A stretch of DNA of 64,000 bases from Asaia krungthepensis NRIC 0535 (GCF_025995175.1 NZ_BAPV01000057.1:62001-126000), one strand, 5' to 3'; positions 55,134 through 63,957 are shown, numbered from the stretch's first letter. Translations and numbers: made by a program. Notes: generated by a model not told the origin, from the sequence alone.

Positions 55134-56714
55134 TCAGAGGGCGGCCACACCACCATCGCTCCGGGGATCGGTCGCCCCCTCCATGGTGCCGTCTTCATAG
55201 CGTCGAATGGCGCCCGCATGACCCATTGCGGTCGCGAAAGGCGTCAGGCTCTCGACGTCGTGACCGAGTTCGCGCAACCCGTCGAGGATGGCCGGATCGA
55301 ATCGTGTCTCCATCTTGAGCGTTGTGGTGGTTTCCCCCCAGGTCCTGCCCAGAAGCCAGCGTGGCGCCGTGATGGCGTCCTGCAGACTCAGACCCGCAAT
55401 CACATTGCGGGCCACGATGGCCGCCTGGGTCTGAGGCTGGCCCTCCCCTCCCATCGTGCCATAGGACAGAAGGCTGCCGTCATTGAGCGTCGCCATTGCC
55501 GGATTGAGGGTATGGAACGGCTTGCGTCCCGGTACGAGGCTGCGCAGGCGCCCGGGAGCCAGATCGAAGCTGGAGCCACGATTTTGCCAGACGAGGCCGG
55601 TTTCAGGCAGGACCACCCCGGAGCCGAATTCGAAATACAGGCTTTGGATCATGCTGACCGCCCAACCCTGCTCGTCCATCACACCAAACCACGTGGTGTC
55701 GCCCTGCTGAACAGGATGCGGCCAGGGCGCCGCACAGGAAACATCGATCTCCCCCGCCATGGTATCAAGGGCGGCAGGGTCGGAAAGCAACGCCTGCGGG
55801 GAAGTCTTCATGATGGCAGGATCGGCAATCACACGATCGCGCCAGAGGAATGCTGCCTTGGTCGCTTCCACCCAACGGTGAATGTCCTCAACCGTATCAG
55901 CCCCCTTTACCCCCAGCCTCTCGGCTAAAGCCAGAATCAGCAGCGACGCAGCCCCCTGAGTGGGAGCGGGCATGTTGTAGAACTGTCCGTGATGCAGCGT
56001 GGTCTCCAGCGGCCTGGAGACCACGGCCTGATGATGCGCCAGATCGTCCAGACTGACCGGTGAGCCACAGGCGGTAAGTTCAGCCGCGATCAGATCCGCC
56101 AGCTTGCCGTGATAGAAATCGCCCAATCCGGCATTGGCCAGCCTCCTGAGCGTCCGCGCCAGAGCTGGATTACGATGCACCGCACCAGCAATCGGCATAT
56201 CGCCATTCGGCAGAAACAGCGATTTGAAATTGGGCATGTAGCTCAGCACATCGAGATGCGCCGCCATGAGCCCTGCCATGCTCTCGGTCACCACCATGCC
56301 ATGCTCGGCATGACCGATAGCGTCTTCCAGAATTTGCGTGAGCGGCAGCGTCCCTCCGGCATAGGCCAAGGCCCGGCTCCACCCGGCAGCCGTGCCTGCA
56401 ACCGTATTGGCGGCCAGTCCCCCGCGCCAGGGCACGGCATCGAGCCCCGCATAGAGCTCGGGCTTGGCAGACTGGGCAAGACGCCCACAGGCATCGATGG
56501 CCACTATCACCCCGTCAGGGCGACGGATGATCCAGAACCCGTCACCACCGAGCCCGGTCATGTGGGGATAGACGACAGAGAGCGTGGCCGCAACCGCGAC
56601 AGCCGCCTCGACCGCGTTGCCCCCGGCCTTAAGAATATCCCTGCCCGATTGTGCTGCGAGATGATGGGGGGCCGTGACCATCCCCCTGCGGGAGCGCGCG
56701 CTGTAGAGCATCAA
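55134..56714 (-). CDS. Gamma-glutamyltransferase-family hydrolase (HpxW/oxamate amidohydrolase-like)
   Basis: This N-terminal-nucleophile hydrolase of the GGT family has 526 residues. HLAAQSGRDILKAGGNAVEAAVA and MTGLGGDGFWIIRR mark the N-terminal half. The autocleavage/nucleophile threonine is in QQGDTTWFGVMDEQGWAVS (Thr340 or Thr341), and FHTLNPAMAT and GTMGGEGQPQTQA follow. No signal peptide is seen, so it is cytosolic, unlike true GGT. In Klebsiella the GGT-like HpxW acts as oxamate amidohydrolase in purine catabolism. The gene's place between the amidase and puuE suggests the same, but the substrate is inferred. Confidence 0.82.
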   Translation of the reverse strand: MMLYSARSRRGMVTAPHHLAAQSGRDILKAGGNAVEAAVAVAATLSVVYPHMTGLGGDGFWIIRRPDGVIVAIDACGRLAQSAKPELYAGLDAVPWRGGLAANTVAGTAAGWSRALAYAGGTLPLTQILEDAIGHAEHGMVVTESMAGLMAAHLDVLSYMPNFKSLFLPNGDMPIAGAVHRNPALARTLRRLANAGLGDFYHGKLADLIAAELTACGSPVSLDDLAHHQAVVSRPLETTLHHGQFYNMPAPTQGAASLLILALAERLGVKGADTVEDIHRWVEATKAAFLWRDRVIADPAIMKTSPQALLSDPAALDTMAGEIDVSCAAPWPHPVQQGDTTWFGVMDEQGWAVSMIQSLYFEFGSGVVLPETGLVWQNRGSSFDLAPGRLRSLVPGRKPFHTLNPAMATLNDGSLLSYGTMGGEGQPQTQAAIVARNVIAGLSLQDAITAPRWLLGRTWGETTTTLKMETRFDPAILDGLRELGHDVESLTPFATAMGHAGAIRRYEDGTMEGATDPRSDGGVAAL

Positions 56715-58036
56715 TCCTCCAGGATTCGGGCACGGGCAAGCCCCGCGCGCTCGAGGGTTTCACCAAGGGCGACCAGACGATCCTCGCGCCCCGGCTGGGC
56801 AACGAGTTGCAGACCCAGAGGGAGGCCCTCCACGGCGAGCGGCAGGGTAAGTACTGGAAACCCCGCCAGTGTAAGGGGCTGGGTGTAGAGACCCAGATTG
56901 GCCCGTGCGGGCACGCTGCGTCCTCCCACCATGATCATGGGCGCGTCGATTGGCGGCGCCTCCCCGACAACGGCGGGAGCCACGAGAATATCGGCCTGCG
57001 CAAACGCCTCATGCATGGCCGCACGGAACCAGCGTCGCAGCTTATGCGCCTGAAAGACGTGAGGGGCCGGAACGAGCGCTCCGGCCAGAAGGCGATCGCG
57101 TACGGCGGGGTCATAGAGCGACGCATGGCTGCGCAACGTCTGGAGGTGCAGCGCCCCCCCTTCCGAGGCGCTGATCACGAACGCTGCCGCGCGCGCCGCG
57201 TCAACGTGCGGCAGTGCGACCTCCTGCGTGATGGAAAGGGCCCGGCAGAAATTGTTCAGTGCCGCGGCCATGGGATCTGACAGATCAGTGTCGAACCATC
57301 CTCCGAGCCGGGCCAGCTTGAGGGACCCGGCTTCAACGGCCCCGAGCGCCTGTCCCGACAGGATCTCGGTCACGACCCGCAGATCGGCCGCACTCGAGGC
57401 GAATGGGCCGACCGTATCGAGGCTGGCGACGAAGGGAAACGACCCTTCTGTCGGGAACAGATTCTGAGTGGGACGCAATCCCCAGACGCCGCAAAGCGAA
57501 GCCGGAACACGGATCGAGCCGTTCGTGTCCGAGCCAAGCGAGAGCGGAAAATACCCTGCTGCCACGCCCGCTGCCGACCCACCTGACGATCCCCCTGCAA
57601 GGCGGGACGGATCATGCGGATTACGAGTCAGCCCGTAATGGGCGTTATCTGTCGCAAAGCCATAGGCGAATTCGTCCATATTCGTGGTGGCCAGCGGAAT
57701 TGCACCCGCCTCAACCAGACGGCTGACGAGCGCCGCGTCACAATCGGCGACGGGCCGATCGGCAAGCACGCGAGAGCCTGCCGTGGTTACCAGCCCCTCG
57801 ACATCGAACAGATCCTTGATGCCGAAAGGCACCCCGGCCAGCGGTCCCGGATCGATGCCCTCCGCCACGCGCGCATCCACATGACGCGCCTGATCGAGAG
57901 CCCGCTGGGCAAGAAGCCGGGTGACCGCATTGATCCCAGCATCACGTCGGGTCACCCGGTCCAGACAGGTTTCAATCACCCCGACAGCACGTCGCTCGCC
58001 CGTGCGGATGGCGCGGGCCAGTTCAAGGGCGTTCAT
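56711..58036 (-). CDS. AtzE-family amidohydrolase (amidase signature)
   Basis: This 441-residue amidase-signature enzyme has the Ser-cisSer-Lys triad: Lys74 in GIKDLFDVEG, cis-Ser in AGGSSGGSAAG (150/151) and nucleophile Ser174 in DTNGSIRVPAS. Its fusion-like overlap with a 57-residue AtzG-type gene identifies it as the AtzE type. AtzE with AtzG forms 1-carboxybiuret hydrolase in s-triazine breakdown, and hpx purine clusters hold a homologous pair. The substrate here is probably a ureide-derived amide or oxamic/biuret-type compound. It overlaps the GGT-like gene by four bases. Confidence 0.85.
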   Translation of the reverse strand: MNALELARAIRTGERRAVGVIETCLDRVTRRDAGINAVTRLLAQRALDQARHVDARVAEGIDPGPLAGVPFGIKDLFDVEGLVTTAGSRVLADRPVADCDAALVSRLVEAGAIPLATTNMDEFAYGFATDNAHYGLTRNPHDPSRLAGGSSGGSAAGVAAGYFPLSLGSDTNGSIRVPASLCGVWGLRPTQNLFPTEGSFPFVASLDTVGPFASSAADLRVVTEILSGQALGAVEAGSLKLARLGGWFDTDLSDPMAAALNNFCRALSITQEVALPHVDAARAAAFVISASEGGALHLQTLRSHASLYDPAVRDRLLAGALVPAPHVFQAHKLRRWFRAAMHEAFAQADILVAPAVVGEAPPIDAPMIMVGGRSVPARANLGLYTQPLTLAGFPVLTLPLAVEGLPLGLQLVAQPGREDRLVALGETLERAGLARARILED

Positions 58037-58206
58037 GGATGATACTCGAAAGCCGGTTCGAGGCGCTCAGGCAGGTCAAGCCCCATGACAAGCGCCTCAT
58101 ACTGCCCGATCAGCGCGAGATTGCGCATCACCTCGGAACGATATTCTTCCGGAATGACCAGTCCGAGAGCTGCCGCACGGGCAGCAAGTTCGTCCTCTCC
58201 GATCAT
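58033..58206 (-). CDS. AtzG-like small subunit (DUF4089), 57 aa
   Basis: This small gene lies between the flavoprotein and the amidase and overlaps both by ATGA. GAGGAG stands five bases before its ATG at 58206. The product reads DELAARAAALGLVIPEEYRS and then VMRNLALIGQYEALVMGLDL, ending LEPAFEYHP. This helical pattern of 57-70 residues upstream of an AtzE amidase is that of AtzG/DUF4089 proteins, which form a structural heterocomplex with AtzE. It is probably required for amidase stability. Confidence 0.85.
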   Translation of the reverse strand: MIGEDELAARAAALGLVIPEEYRSEVMRNLALIGQYEALVMGLDLPERLEPAFEYHP

Positions 58207-59645
58207 GCCTGCTCCTCACCCTCGCGTCCGAGGCTCACCAGTTCCTCGGCATCGTACGCCAGGAGGCTCTCGAGATGTTTCTCCCCATCCTGCACGAAGA
58301 GGTCACCCGCTATGGCGCGTGCCAGTCTGTCTACCCCGTAACGCATGCCGCTAATGGATGCGCCGGACAGGCCCATGCTGGGCGTTGCTGCGAAAGTGAA
58401 ATTATAGATCATGCCCAGCATCGCTGAATCTGGATGCTCGGGATCACGGGGCAAGAACTGGCTCTGCGGCCCAAGATAGGGATAGGAGTCCAGCACGGCG
58501 CTTTCTTCGCCCTCGGGCGCTGAGAAACGATCCCCCCACAGAGCGATATTCTGCGCGAAGGAGGCCGTTTCCGGACGCTTGGCGAAATCGATCACGAACC
58601 CTGTTCCGATGATCAGGAAGTCGAATACTCTCTCGCCATGGGGGGTCGCGACCCTGATCGTCTCACCATCGCGTCGAGCATCGAGCCACGGCGTATCGCC
58701 GTGGAAGCTGAAACCGTCATGGCGGCTGCACCGCCAGAACGTATCCTGCGGCGGGGGCTGATTGAGATCGAAGATACGCCGCATGAAGCGCCAGCGCGTC
58801 AGATCCGGCAGAGCGGGGAAATGGGCCAGGAACCCGGCATTTTCCATCCAGCGATACGGGTTGATCCGCGGCAGGGTCTTACGCCTGATACAGACGGCGA
58901 CCGATTGTGCCCCGGCTTCGAGCGCCGTTGCGGCGTTGTCGAAGGCGGAGGCGCCACCGCCGAGCACGCCGATGCGCTTGCCACGCAGAGCCTCGAAATC
59001 GATCGGTTGATGGGTATGGGCATAAAGATGCCCAGGCACATTCTCGCGAACGAATTCCGGCACATGCCAGGACCCGCTACCCTCGATGCCGGTTGCGAGC
59101 ACCAGCCGGCGCGCCCAGACGCTGTGAAGCGATCCCTCCTGGTCCTTGAAGCCCAGATGCAGCAATCCGTCCTGCCAGGTGATCTCGACCAGCTCGCGAT
59201 CATGCTCGACCGGCAAGGCAAGGGTGTCACGATACCAGTCCAGATATTCCTGCCAGTCCCGTCGGTCGATTTTGCCCAGTGACCGCCACGCATCGGCCCC
59301 GTAGCGCGCCTCGAACCAGGCGCGTGGGGTCAGAGACGGAATTCCAAGATCGGGGCCTGTCACATGTTTGGGCGTACGCAGGGTGATCATGCGCGCGAAC
59401 GTGACCCAGGGGCCCGCCTGGCCTTTCACCGCACGCTCGAAAACGCGCACATTATGCACGCCGATGCGACGCAGGGCGAAAGATGTGGCGAGCCCCCCCT
59501 GCCCGCCGCCAATCACGGCGACATCGAGAACCGGTTCGCCATGATGGGTGAGCACAGAGGAAACCCAAGGCCCCGAGGCATAGGCGATTTTCTCCAGATC
59601 CTCGTGAACCTGTCGGGTGAGATCGTTGAGCGCTTTGTTCGGCAT
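58203..59645 (-). CDS. FMO-type NAD(P)/FAD-dependent oxidoreductase
   Basis: This 480-residue flavoprotein resembles class B flavin monooxygenases. The FAD motif is VIGGGQGGLATSFAL near residue 40, and the NADP motif is GVLGGGASAFDNAATA near 225. ATGIEGSGSWHVPEF lies between them and IIGTGFVIDFA in the C-terminal half. The ATG at 59645 lies one base after the stop of the acid phosphatase gene. An in-frame extension into that gene is not plausible. It is placed first among the ureide/amidase genes, and no known urate oxidase is in the window. Oxidation of a purine or ureide intermediate is a guess from context. Confidence 0.82.
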   Translation of the reverse strand: MPNKALNDLTRQVHEDLEKIAYASGPWVSSVLTHHGEPVLDVAVIGGGQGGLATSFALRRIGVHNVRVFERAVKGQAGPWVTFARMITLRTPKHVTGPDLGIPSLTPRAWFEARYGADAWRSLGKIDRRDWQEYLDWYRDTLALPVEHDRELVEITWQDGLLHLGFKDQEGSLHSVWARRLVLATGIEGSGSWHVPEFVRENVPGHLYAHTHQPIDFEALRGKRIGVLGGGASAFDNAATALEAGAQSVAVCIRRKTLPRINPYRWMENAGFLAHFPALPDLTRWRFMRRIFDLNQPPPQDTFWRCSRHDGFSFHGDTPWLDARRDGETIRVATPHGERVFDFLIIGTGFVIDFAKRPETASFAQNIALWGDRFSAPEGEESAVLDSYPYLGPQSQFLPRDPEHPDSAMLGMIYNFTFAATPSMGLSGASISGMRYGVDRLARAIAGDLFVQDGEKHLESLLAYDAEELVSLGREGEEQA

Positions 59646-59646
59646 G

Positions 59647-60408
59647 TCAGGGCACCCGATAGAAAGGATTGGGAAGAAGGAAGCCGCGTTCGGCATGACC
59701 GCCCGCGAGGTCCGACGGCTGGTCACCGATATTGGCGATGATGTGATAGCCCAGCTTTTCGATCCGAGCGCGCTCGGCAGATTTATAGTCTGAGGCCGAG
59801 GCGGTATGGCTGCCCTCAGGGCGAAGAACGAGCTCAGACCAGCCTTGATAACCGGCAGCTTCCAGATTGTGGGCCGTCCCCTCCCGCTCACCCTCGGAAC
59901 GCCCCGTGACGAAAAACACCGTTACACCGTGCTGGCGCGCCATTTTGTAAAGTGCGAGTGTGGACGGGAAGGCCTGTGCTTTCGCGCTCGTTTCCCAGGC
60001 GATGACGCCGCATGGCCCCTTCGGAAGGTCATCGCAACGGCCATTGCGGTAATAGGCAAACTGGTTCGCCGCGATCTCGGGCCAGTTCGAGAGCGAAGTC
60101 TCGTCGATATCCAGAACGAGCGCCGGTTTCGTGACATGAGACGCCCGGAAACGCACCCATTCCGAAGCGTCCTGAATGACACTCGTGAAGTCCCGTTCAT
60201 AGTCCCCATTATCATGGTAGGCGGTTGCCGCCACCATGGCATCGCCCACATTCATGGGCTGGGCCTGGGCATCCGTCGAGGTGAGCAGCGCAGCGCCCAG
60301 CAGACCTGCCAAAGCCAGATAGGAAACGGGATCGAAGACCACGCGCCATGCCTTGCCCCCTGCTGGACGATACGACGGCGAAACCAGTGGATGAGAAACG
60401 GAAGTCAC
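59647..60408 (-). CDS. Acid phosphatase of HAD class (PF03767-like), exported
   Basis: This 253-residue protein has a hydrophobic segment near residues 28-48 (YLALAGLLGAALLTS) ending in TDAQAQ, a probable signal peptide with a long N-region. The HAD motif I reads LVLDIDETSLSN (DxDxT), followed by FFVTGRSEGE (motif II) and NIGDQPSDL (motif IV). This pattern fits class B/PF03767 acid phosphatases, including 5'-nucleotidase-like enzymes. It heads the ureide operon and overlaps nearly with the flavoprotein gene. Releasing nucleosides from nucleotides in the periplasm would feed purine catabolism, which is an inference. Confidence 0.85.
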   Translation of the reverse strand: MTSVSHPLVSPSYRPAGGKAWRVVFDPVSYLALAGLLGAALLTSTDAQAQPMNVGDAMVAATAYHDNGDYERDFTSVIQDASEWVRFRASHVTKPALVLDIDETSLSNWPEIAANQFAYYRNGRCDDLPKGPCGVIAWETSAKAQAFPSTLALYKMARQHGVTVFFVTGRSEGEREGTAHNLEAAGYQGWSELVLRPEGSHTASASDYKSAERARIEKLGYHIIANIGDQPSDLAGGHAERGFLLPNPFYRVP

Positions 60409-60741
60409 CTGAGAGCCAGCTCCTGGAAAACGAGGTCGTTACGGTATCTTCACAGCTCGGTCGCTGGCATACAAGGCCCAGAACGACAATTATGACTATC
60501 CCCCTCCCGGAGTCCCGGCATATCACCGAAACGAACATGAGCGTCAGGTAACGTCATTGTTATTCATTTCCCAAATGAATCGAAGGACAATTATCGCACC
60601 GGCAATCATTGGCGTATCCAATCATAAAACCGTGTACATAAAATCTGTAAATGTGCCTGCGAATAGCCTTGCAACTACTTGCGTACACCCATCCGTCGAG
60701 TTAATTGAGGCGTTATACAAAGTCTCGGCCAGGAGCGGATA
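60409..60741. promoter_or_regulatory. Divergent promoter region with candidate TetR operator
   Basis: The 333-bp gap between the phosphatase operon and the RutR-like gene is A/T-rich compared with its surroundings. At 60562-60580 stands a perfect inverted repeat, ATTCATTT-CCC-AAATGAAT, with 8-bp arms and a 3-base centre, of the size expected for a TetR-family dimer site. It does not match the E. coli RutR consensus (TTGACC..GGTCAA), so the specificity would differ. The direct repeat CCAATCAT (60605 region) and further A/T-rich stretches may hold promoters. Confidence 0.45.
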
Positions 60742-61344
60742 TTGGGTGCACCTCGCGAAATAGCCATCGTGACCATTCTGGAAGCGGCTCAGAAGATTTT
60801 CTCCGAGCATGGTTTCAGCGGTGCAAGCATTGCTGCCGTCGCCCGCGAAGCCGGCATCCCCAAAGCTAATATTCATTATTACTTTTCGACCAAGGAAGTC
60901 CTTTACCAGGAGGTTCTTCGTCGCACAGTACAGGAGTGGCTCGGGGAATGTGAAACATGGCTGCGCCCGGAGCAGCCTGCCGCGCATGCCTTGCGCCATT
61001 ATGTCAGGTCGAAACTCGCCTTCTCACGCGCCAATCCTCACGCGTCCAGACTCTTCGCCCATGAGGTCATCGGTGGGGCGCGTTATCTGCATGACTATCT
61101 CTCAACGACCCTGCGCCCCGCTGTCCAGCCATTCAGCCGGACTTTCGAAATCTGGATGGAACGGGGCGAAATACCGCAGGGTGACCCCATGCACTTCCTG
61201 TTCTGCCTATGGGCCATGACACAGTGGTATGCGGACATGCAGCCTCAGGTCACCGCACTGCTTGGCAAAGAATGCCTTGCGGAGCAGGATTTCGATGACG
61301 CGGCCGAGACGATCATCTCGCTCGTTCTTCGTTCGGGTCATTGA
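60742..61344 (+). CDS. TetR-family regulator, RutR-like
   Basis: This 200-residue TetR protein has the HTH segment GFSGASIAAVAREAGIPKANIHYYFSTKEVLYQEVL. The NIHYYF...KE(V/L)LY pattern and C-terminal domain (FEIWMERGEIPQGDPMHFLF) place it in the RutR group, known to sense pyrimidines and control purine/pyrimidine catabolism. No ATG fits. A TTG at 60742 has AGGAG six bases upstream and is taken as the start. It is divergent from the ureide operon, which it probably controls together with the MFS and aminotransferase genes downstream. Confidence 0.85.
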   Translation: MGAPREIAIVTILEAAQKIFSEHGFSGASIAAVAREAGIPKANIHYYFSTKEVLYQEVLRRTVQEWLGECETWLRPEQPAAHALRHYVRSKLAFSRANPHASRLFAHEVIGGARYLHDYLSTTLRPAVQPFSRTFEIWMERGEIPQGDPMHFLFCLWAMTQWYADMQPQVTALLGKECLAEQDFDDAAETIISLVLRSGH

Positions 61345-61356
61345 ACAAAAGGCGCC

Positions 61357-62529
61357 TCACCCGACGCCCTGTTCTTCAGGCTTTTCTCCTCCCCCGCCCG
61401 CGAAGATCACGATCAGCAAGGCAAGCGCTGCGAGCGCTGTGCCGCTCATGGAGACGGCGGCGTAACCCAGCCCGGCCGACAGCACACCTCCGCCGAGCCA
61501 TGCGCCTAATGCGTTTCCGAGATTGAAGGCGCCGATATTGACTGATGATGCAAGGGCGGGTGCCTGACGCGCCGCCTGCATGGTGCGCATCTGCAGGGCA
61601 GGCATAATGGCGAAGGATGCGGCGCTCCAGAGCAGAATGCCCGCAATCGCTCCGAATGAACTCGCCGCAAGAAAGGGATACACCAGCATGACTGCGCCGA
61701 GCACGGGCAGCATGATTTTGAGGGCGAACCCCGTGGATCTGTCAGCAAGCCTCCCGCCCAGAGCGGCACCGATGCTGAAACCTACCCCGATTGTCATGAG
61801 AGCGAGCGTGACGAGCGCATCGCCTGCCCCGGTAATGCTGTGCAGAAAGGGCGCGATATAGGTGTAGAGCACGAACATGATCCCAGCCCCCAGCGTGGTG
61901 ACTGCAAGCGCCAGCAACACGTCACCCCGTACGAGCACGCGCAGTTCCCCAAGGATATCCGGACGTGCGGAACGCCCCCTCGGTGGCAGGGCGATGCTGA
62001 GTGCCAGAACCGCCAGAGCCCCGAGGAGGGCCGTGACCAGAAATGCGCTGCGCCACCCGGCATTGTCACCCAGCCATGTGGCGGCCGGCACACCGAAGAT
62101 ATTGGCGATAGTGAGCCCCAGAAACATCGAGGCGACTGCCGAGGCCCGACGCTCGGGAGCCACAACGCTGGAGGCCTCGACGGCGCCAAGCCCGAAGAAC
62201 GCGCCATGGGACAGGCTGGTCACGACACGCCAGAACATCAGTATCGCGTAGCTATGGCTCAGCCCTGCACCGAGGTTCCCCACGATATAGAGCATCATGA
62301 GCCCGATCAGCGCAGCCTTGCGCGAGATAGCGCCGAGAAGCAGCGTCATGAACGGCGCGCCGATCATGACGCCAAATGCATAGGCACTGACCAGACCTCC
62401 GGCCCTGGGTACGCTCACATGCAGATCCTGTGCGATGACTGGCAACAGGCCCATCGGCGTGAATTCGGTCGTGCCGATGGCAAAAGCGCCAACCGCCAAT
62501 GAAAGCAATGCGCTGCGTGCAGACGCCAT
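61357..62529 (-). CDS. MFS transporter, DHA1-like
   Basis: This is an inner-membrane carrier of 390 residues with about 12 helices. FAIGTTEFTPMGLLPVIAQDL, YAFGVMIGAPFMTLLLGAISRK and LSHGAFFGLGAVEASSVVAP match the DHA1 group of drug and nucleoside efflux carriers (AraJ/NepI-like). A G-rich ribosome site precedes the ATG at 62529; longer in-frame starts lie in the divergent promoter region and are rejected. It converges on the RutR-like gene and is divergent from the aminotransferase. The substrate is unknown. Confidence 0.85.
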   Translation of the reverse strand: MASARSALLSLAVGAFAIGTTEFTPMGLLPVIAQDLHVSVPRAGGLVSAYAFGVMIGAPFMTLLLGAISRKAALIGLMMLYIVGNLGAGLSHSYAILMFWRVVTSLSHGAFFGLGAVEASSVVAPERRASAVASMFLGLTIANIFGVPAATWLGDNAGWRSAFLVTALLGALAVLALSIALPPRGRSARPDILGELRVLVRGDVLLALAVTTLGAGIMFVLYTYIAPFLHSITGAGDALVTLALMTIGVGFSIGAALGGRLADRSTGFALKIMLPVLGAVMLVYPFLAASSFGAIAGILLWSAASFAIMPALQMRTMQAARQAPALASSVNIGAFNLGNALGAWLGGGVLSAGLGYAAVSMSGTALAALALLIVIFAGGGGEKPEEQGVG

Positions 62530-62637
62530 ATTACCCCCCGAAGAATTAAAGCTCACGCAAGTTCTTCTTACTTTGCAGAACCCGCGCGTCATGCCACCAC
62601 TTGGTCTGATCATTCCATGAGGAGCCGGAGCAGAACA

Positions 62638-63957
62638 ATGACCATGCCCTTTGCCGATAGCAACCACGACGCATTGTGGCTGCCTTTCACGGCCAATCGC
62701 CAGTTCCGCGACTCCCCGCGTATGCTCGTTTCTGCCAAGGGCATGTATTATCGTGATGATAAAGGGCGCGAGGTGCTCGATGGTTGCGCCGGGCTATGGT
62801 GCGTGAACGCCGGTCACAGCCAGCCACGCATCGTCGAGGCTGTCCAGAAGACGGTCGCAACGCTCGATTTCGCTCCTGCTTTCCAGATGGGGCATCCGCT
62901 TGCCTTCGAAGCGGCAGATCGCGTCGCCCGTCTTGCACCTAACCCGCTCAACCATGTGTTTTTCTGCAATTCCGGGTCGGAGGCGGGCGATACCGCGCTC
63001 AAGATCGCCATCGCCTATCATCGCCTGCGCGGCGAAGGCACACGCACACGACTGATCGGCAGGGAGCGCGCGTATCACGGTGTTGGCTTCGGCGGCATTT
63101 CGGTGGGCGGTATCTCCGGCAATCGCAAGCTTTATGGCTCGCTGCTGACCGGTGTCGACCATCTGCCGCATACGCTCGATCTCCGTCGGAACGCCTTTTC
63201 ACGCGGTCTGCCAGAGCATGGAGCCGAACTCGCCGATGATCTGGAACGTATCGTCGCGCTCCATGACGCGTCGAATATTGCTGCCGTTATCGTCGAGCCC
63301 CTGGCCGGGTCGACCGGCGTGCTGCCGGCTCCCAAGGGCTATCTGAAGCGCCTGCGTGAGATCTGCACCAAGCATGGTATCGTGCTGATCTTCGATGAGG
63401 TGATTACTGGCTTCGGGCGTCTCGGTGCCTCCTTCGCCGCAGAAAAATACGGCGTCGTGCCCGATATCATGACGGTGGCAAAGGGAATCACCAACGGGAC
63501 GATCCCGATGGGCGCCAATATCGTCTCGGACGAGATCTTCGAAGCTTTCATGCAGGGGCCGCGCGAGGCCATTGACCTGCCCCATGGCTATACCTATTCC
63601 GCGCATCCAATCGCCTGCGCGGCGGCAATCGCGACGCTCGATACCTATGCCGAAGAACACCTGTTCGAGCGCGCTGCGGCCCTCACGCCCTACTTCGAGG
63701 AAGCCGCGCATTCGCTCAAAGGCGCGCCGCATGTGGTCGATATCCGCAATGAAGGTCTCGTTGCCGGGATTGAACTGGCCCCTCGCCAGTCCAAGACGAC
63801 ACGGGCCTATGAGGTCTTCGAACGCGCCTTCAACGAAGGGCTCCTGTTACGCTACACGGGCGATATTCTCGCGATTTCACCGCCCCTGATCATCGAGAAG
63901 AACGAGATCGATCGCATTTTCGAGACGATCGGTCGCATTCTCAAATCGATCGACTGA
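62638..63957 (+). CDS. Class III aminotransferase, beta-alanine:pyruvate type
   Basis: This 439-residue omega-aminotransferase of fold type I is complete within the window. LDFAPAFQMGHPLAFE, NHVFFCNSGSEAGDTALKIA (phosphate-binding), LIFDEVITGFGRLG and VAKGITNGTIPMGA (the PLP-binding Lys) resemble omega-amino acid:pyruvate transaminases, whose best known substrate is beta-alanine. GGAG precedes the ATG at 62638. Beta-alanine is a product of pyrimidine breakdown, which would match the nearby RutR-like regulator. Other omega-amines are possible substrates. Confidence 0.85.
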   Translation: MTMPFADSNHDALWLPFTANRQFRDSPRMLVSAKGMYYRDDKGREVLDGCAGLWCVNAGHSQPRIVEAVQKTVATLDFAPAFQMGHPLAFEAADRVARLAPNPLNHVFFCNSGSEAGDTALKIAIAYHRLRGEGTRTRLIGRERAYHGVGFGGISVGGISGNRKLYGSLLTGVDHLPHTLDLRRNAFSRGLPEHGAELADDLERIVALHDASNIAAVIVEPLAGSTGVLPAPKGYLKRLREICTKHGIVLIFDEVITGFGRLGASFAAEKYGVVPDIMTVAKGITNGTIPMGANIVSDEIFEAFMQGPREAIDLPHGYTYSAHPIACAAAIATLDTYAEEHLFERAAALTPYFEEAAHSLKGAPHVVDIRNEGLVAGIELAPRQSKTTRAYEVFERAFNEGLLLRYTGDILAISPPLIIEKNEIDRIFETIGRILKSID

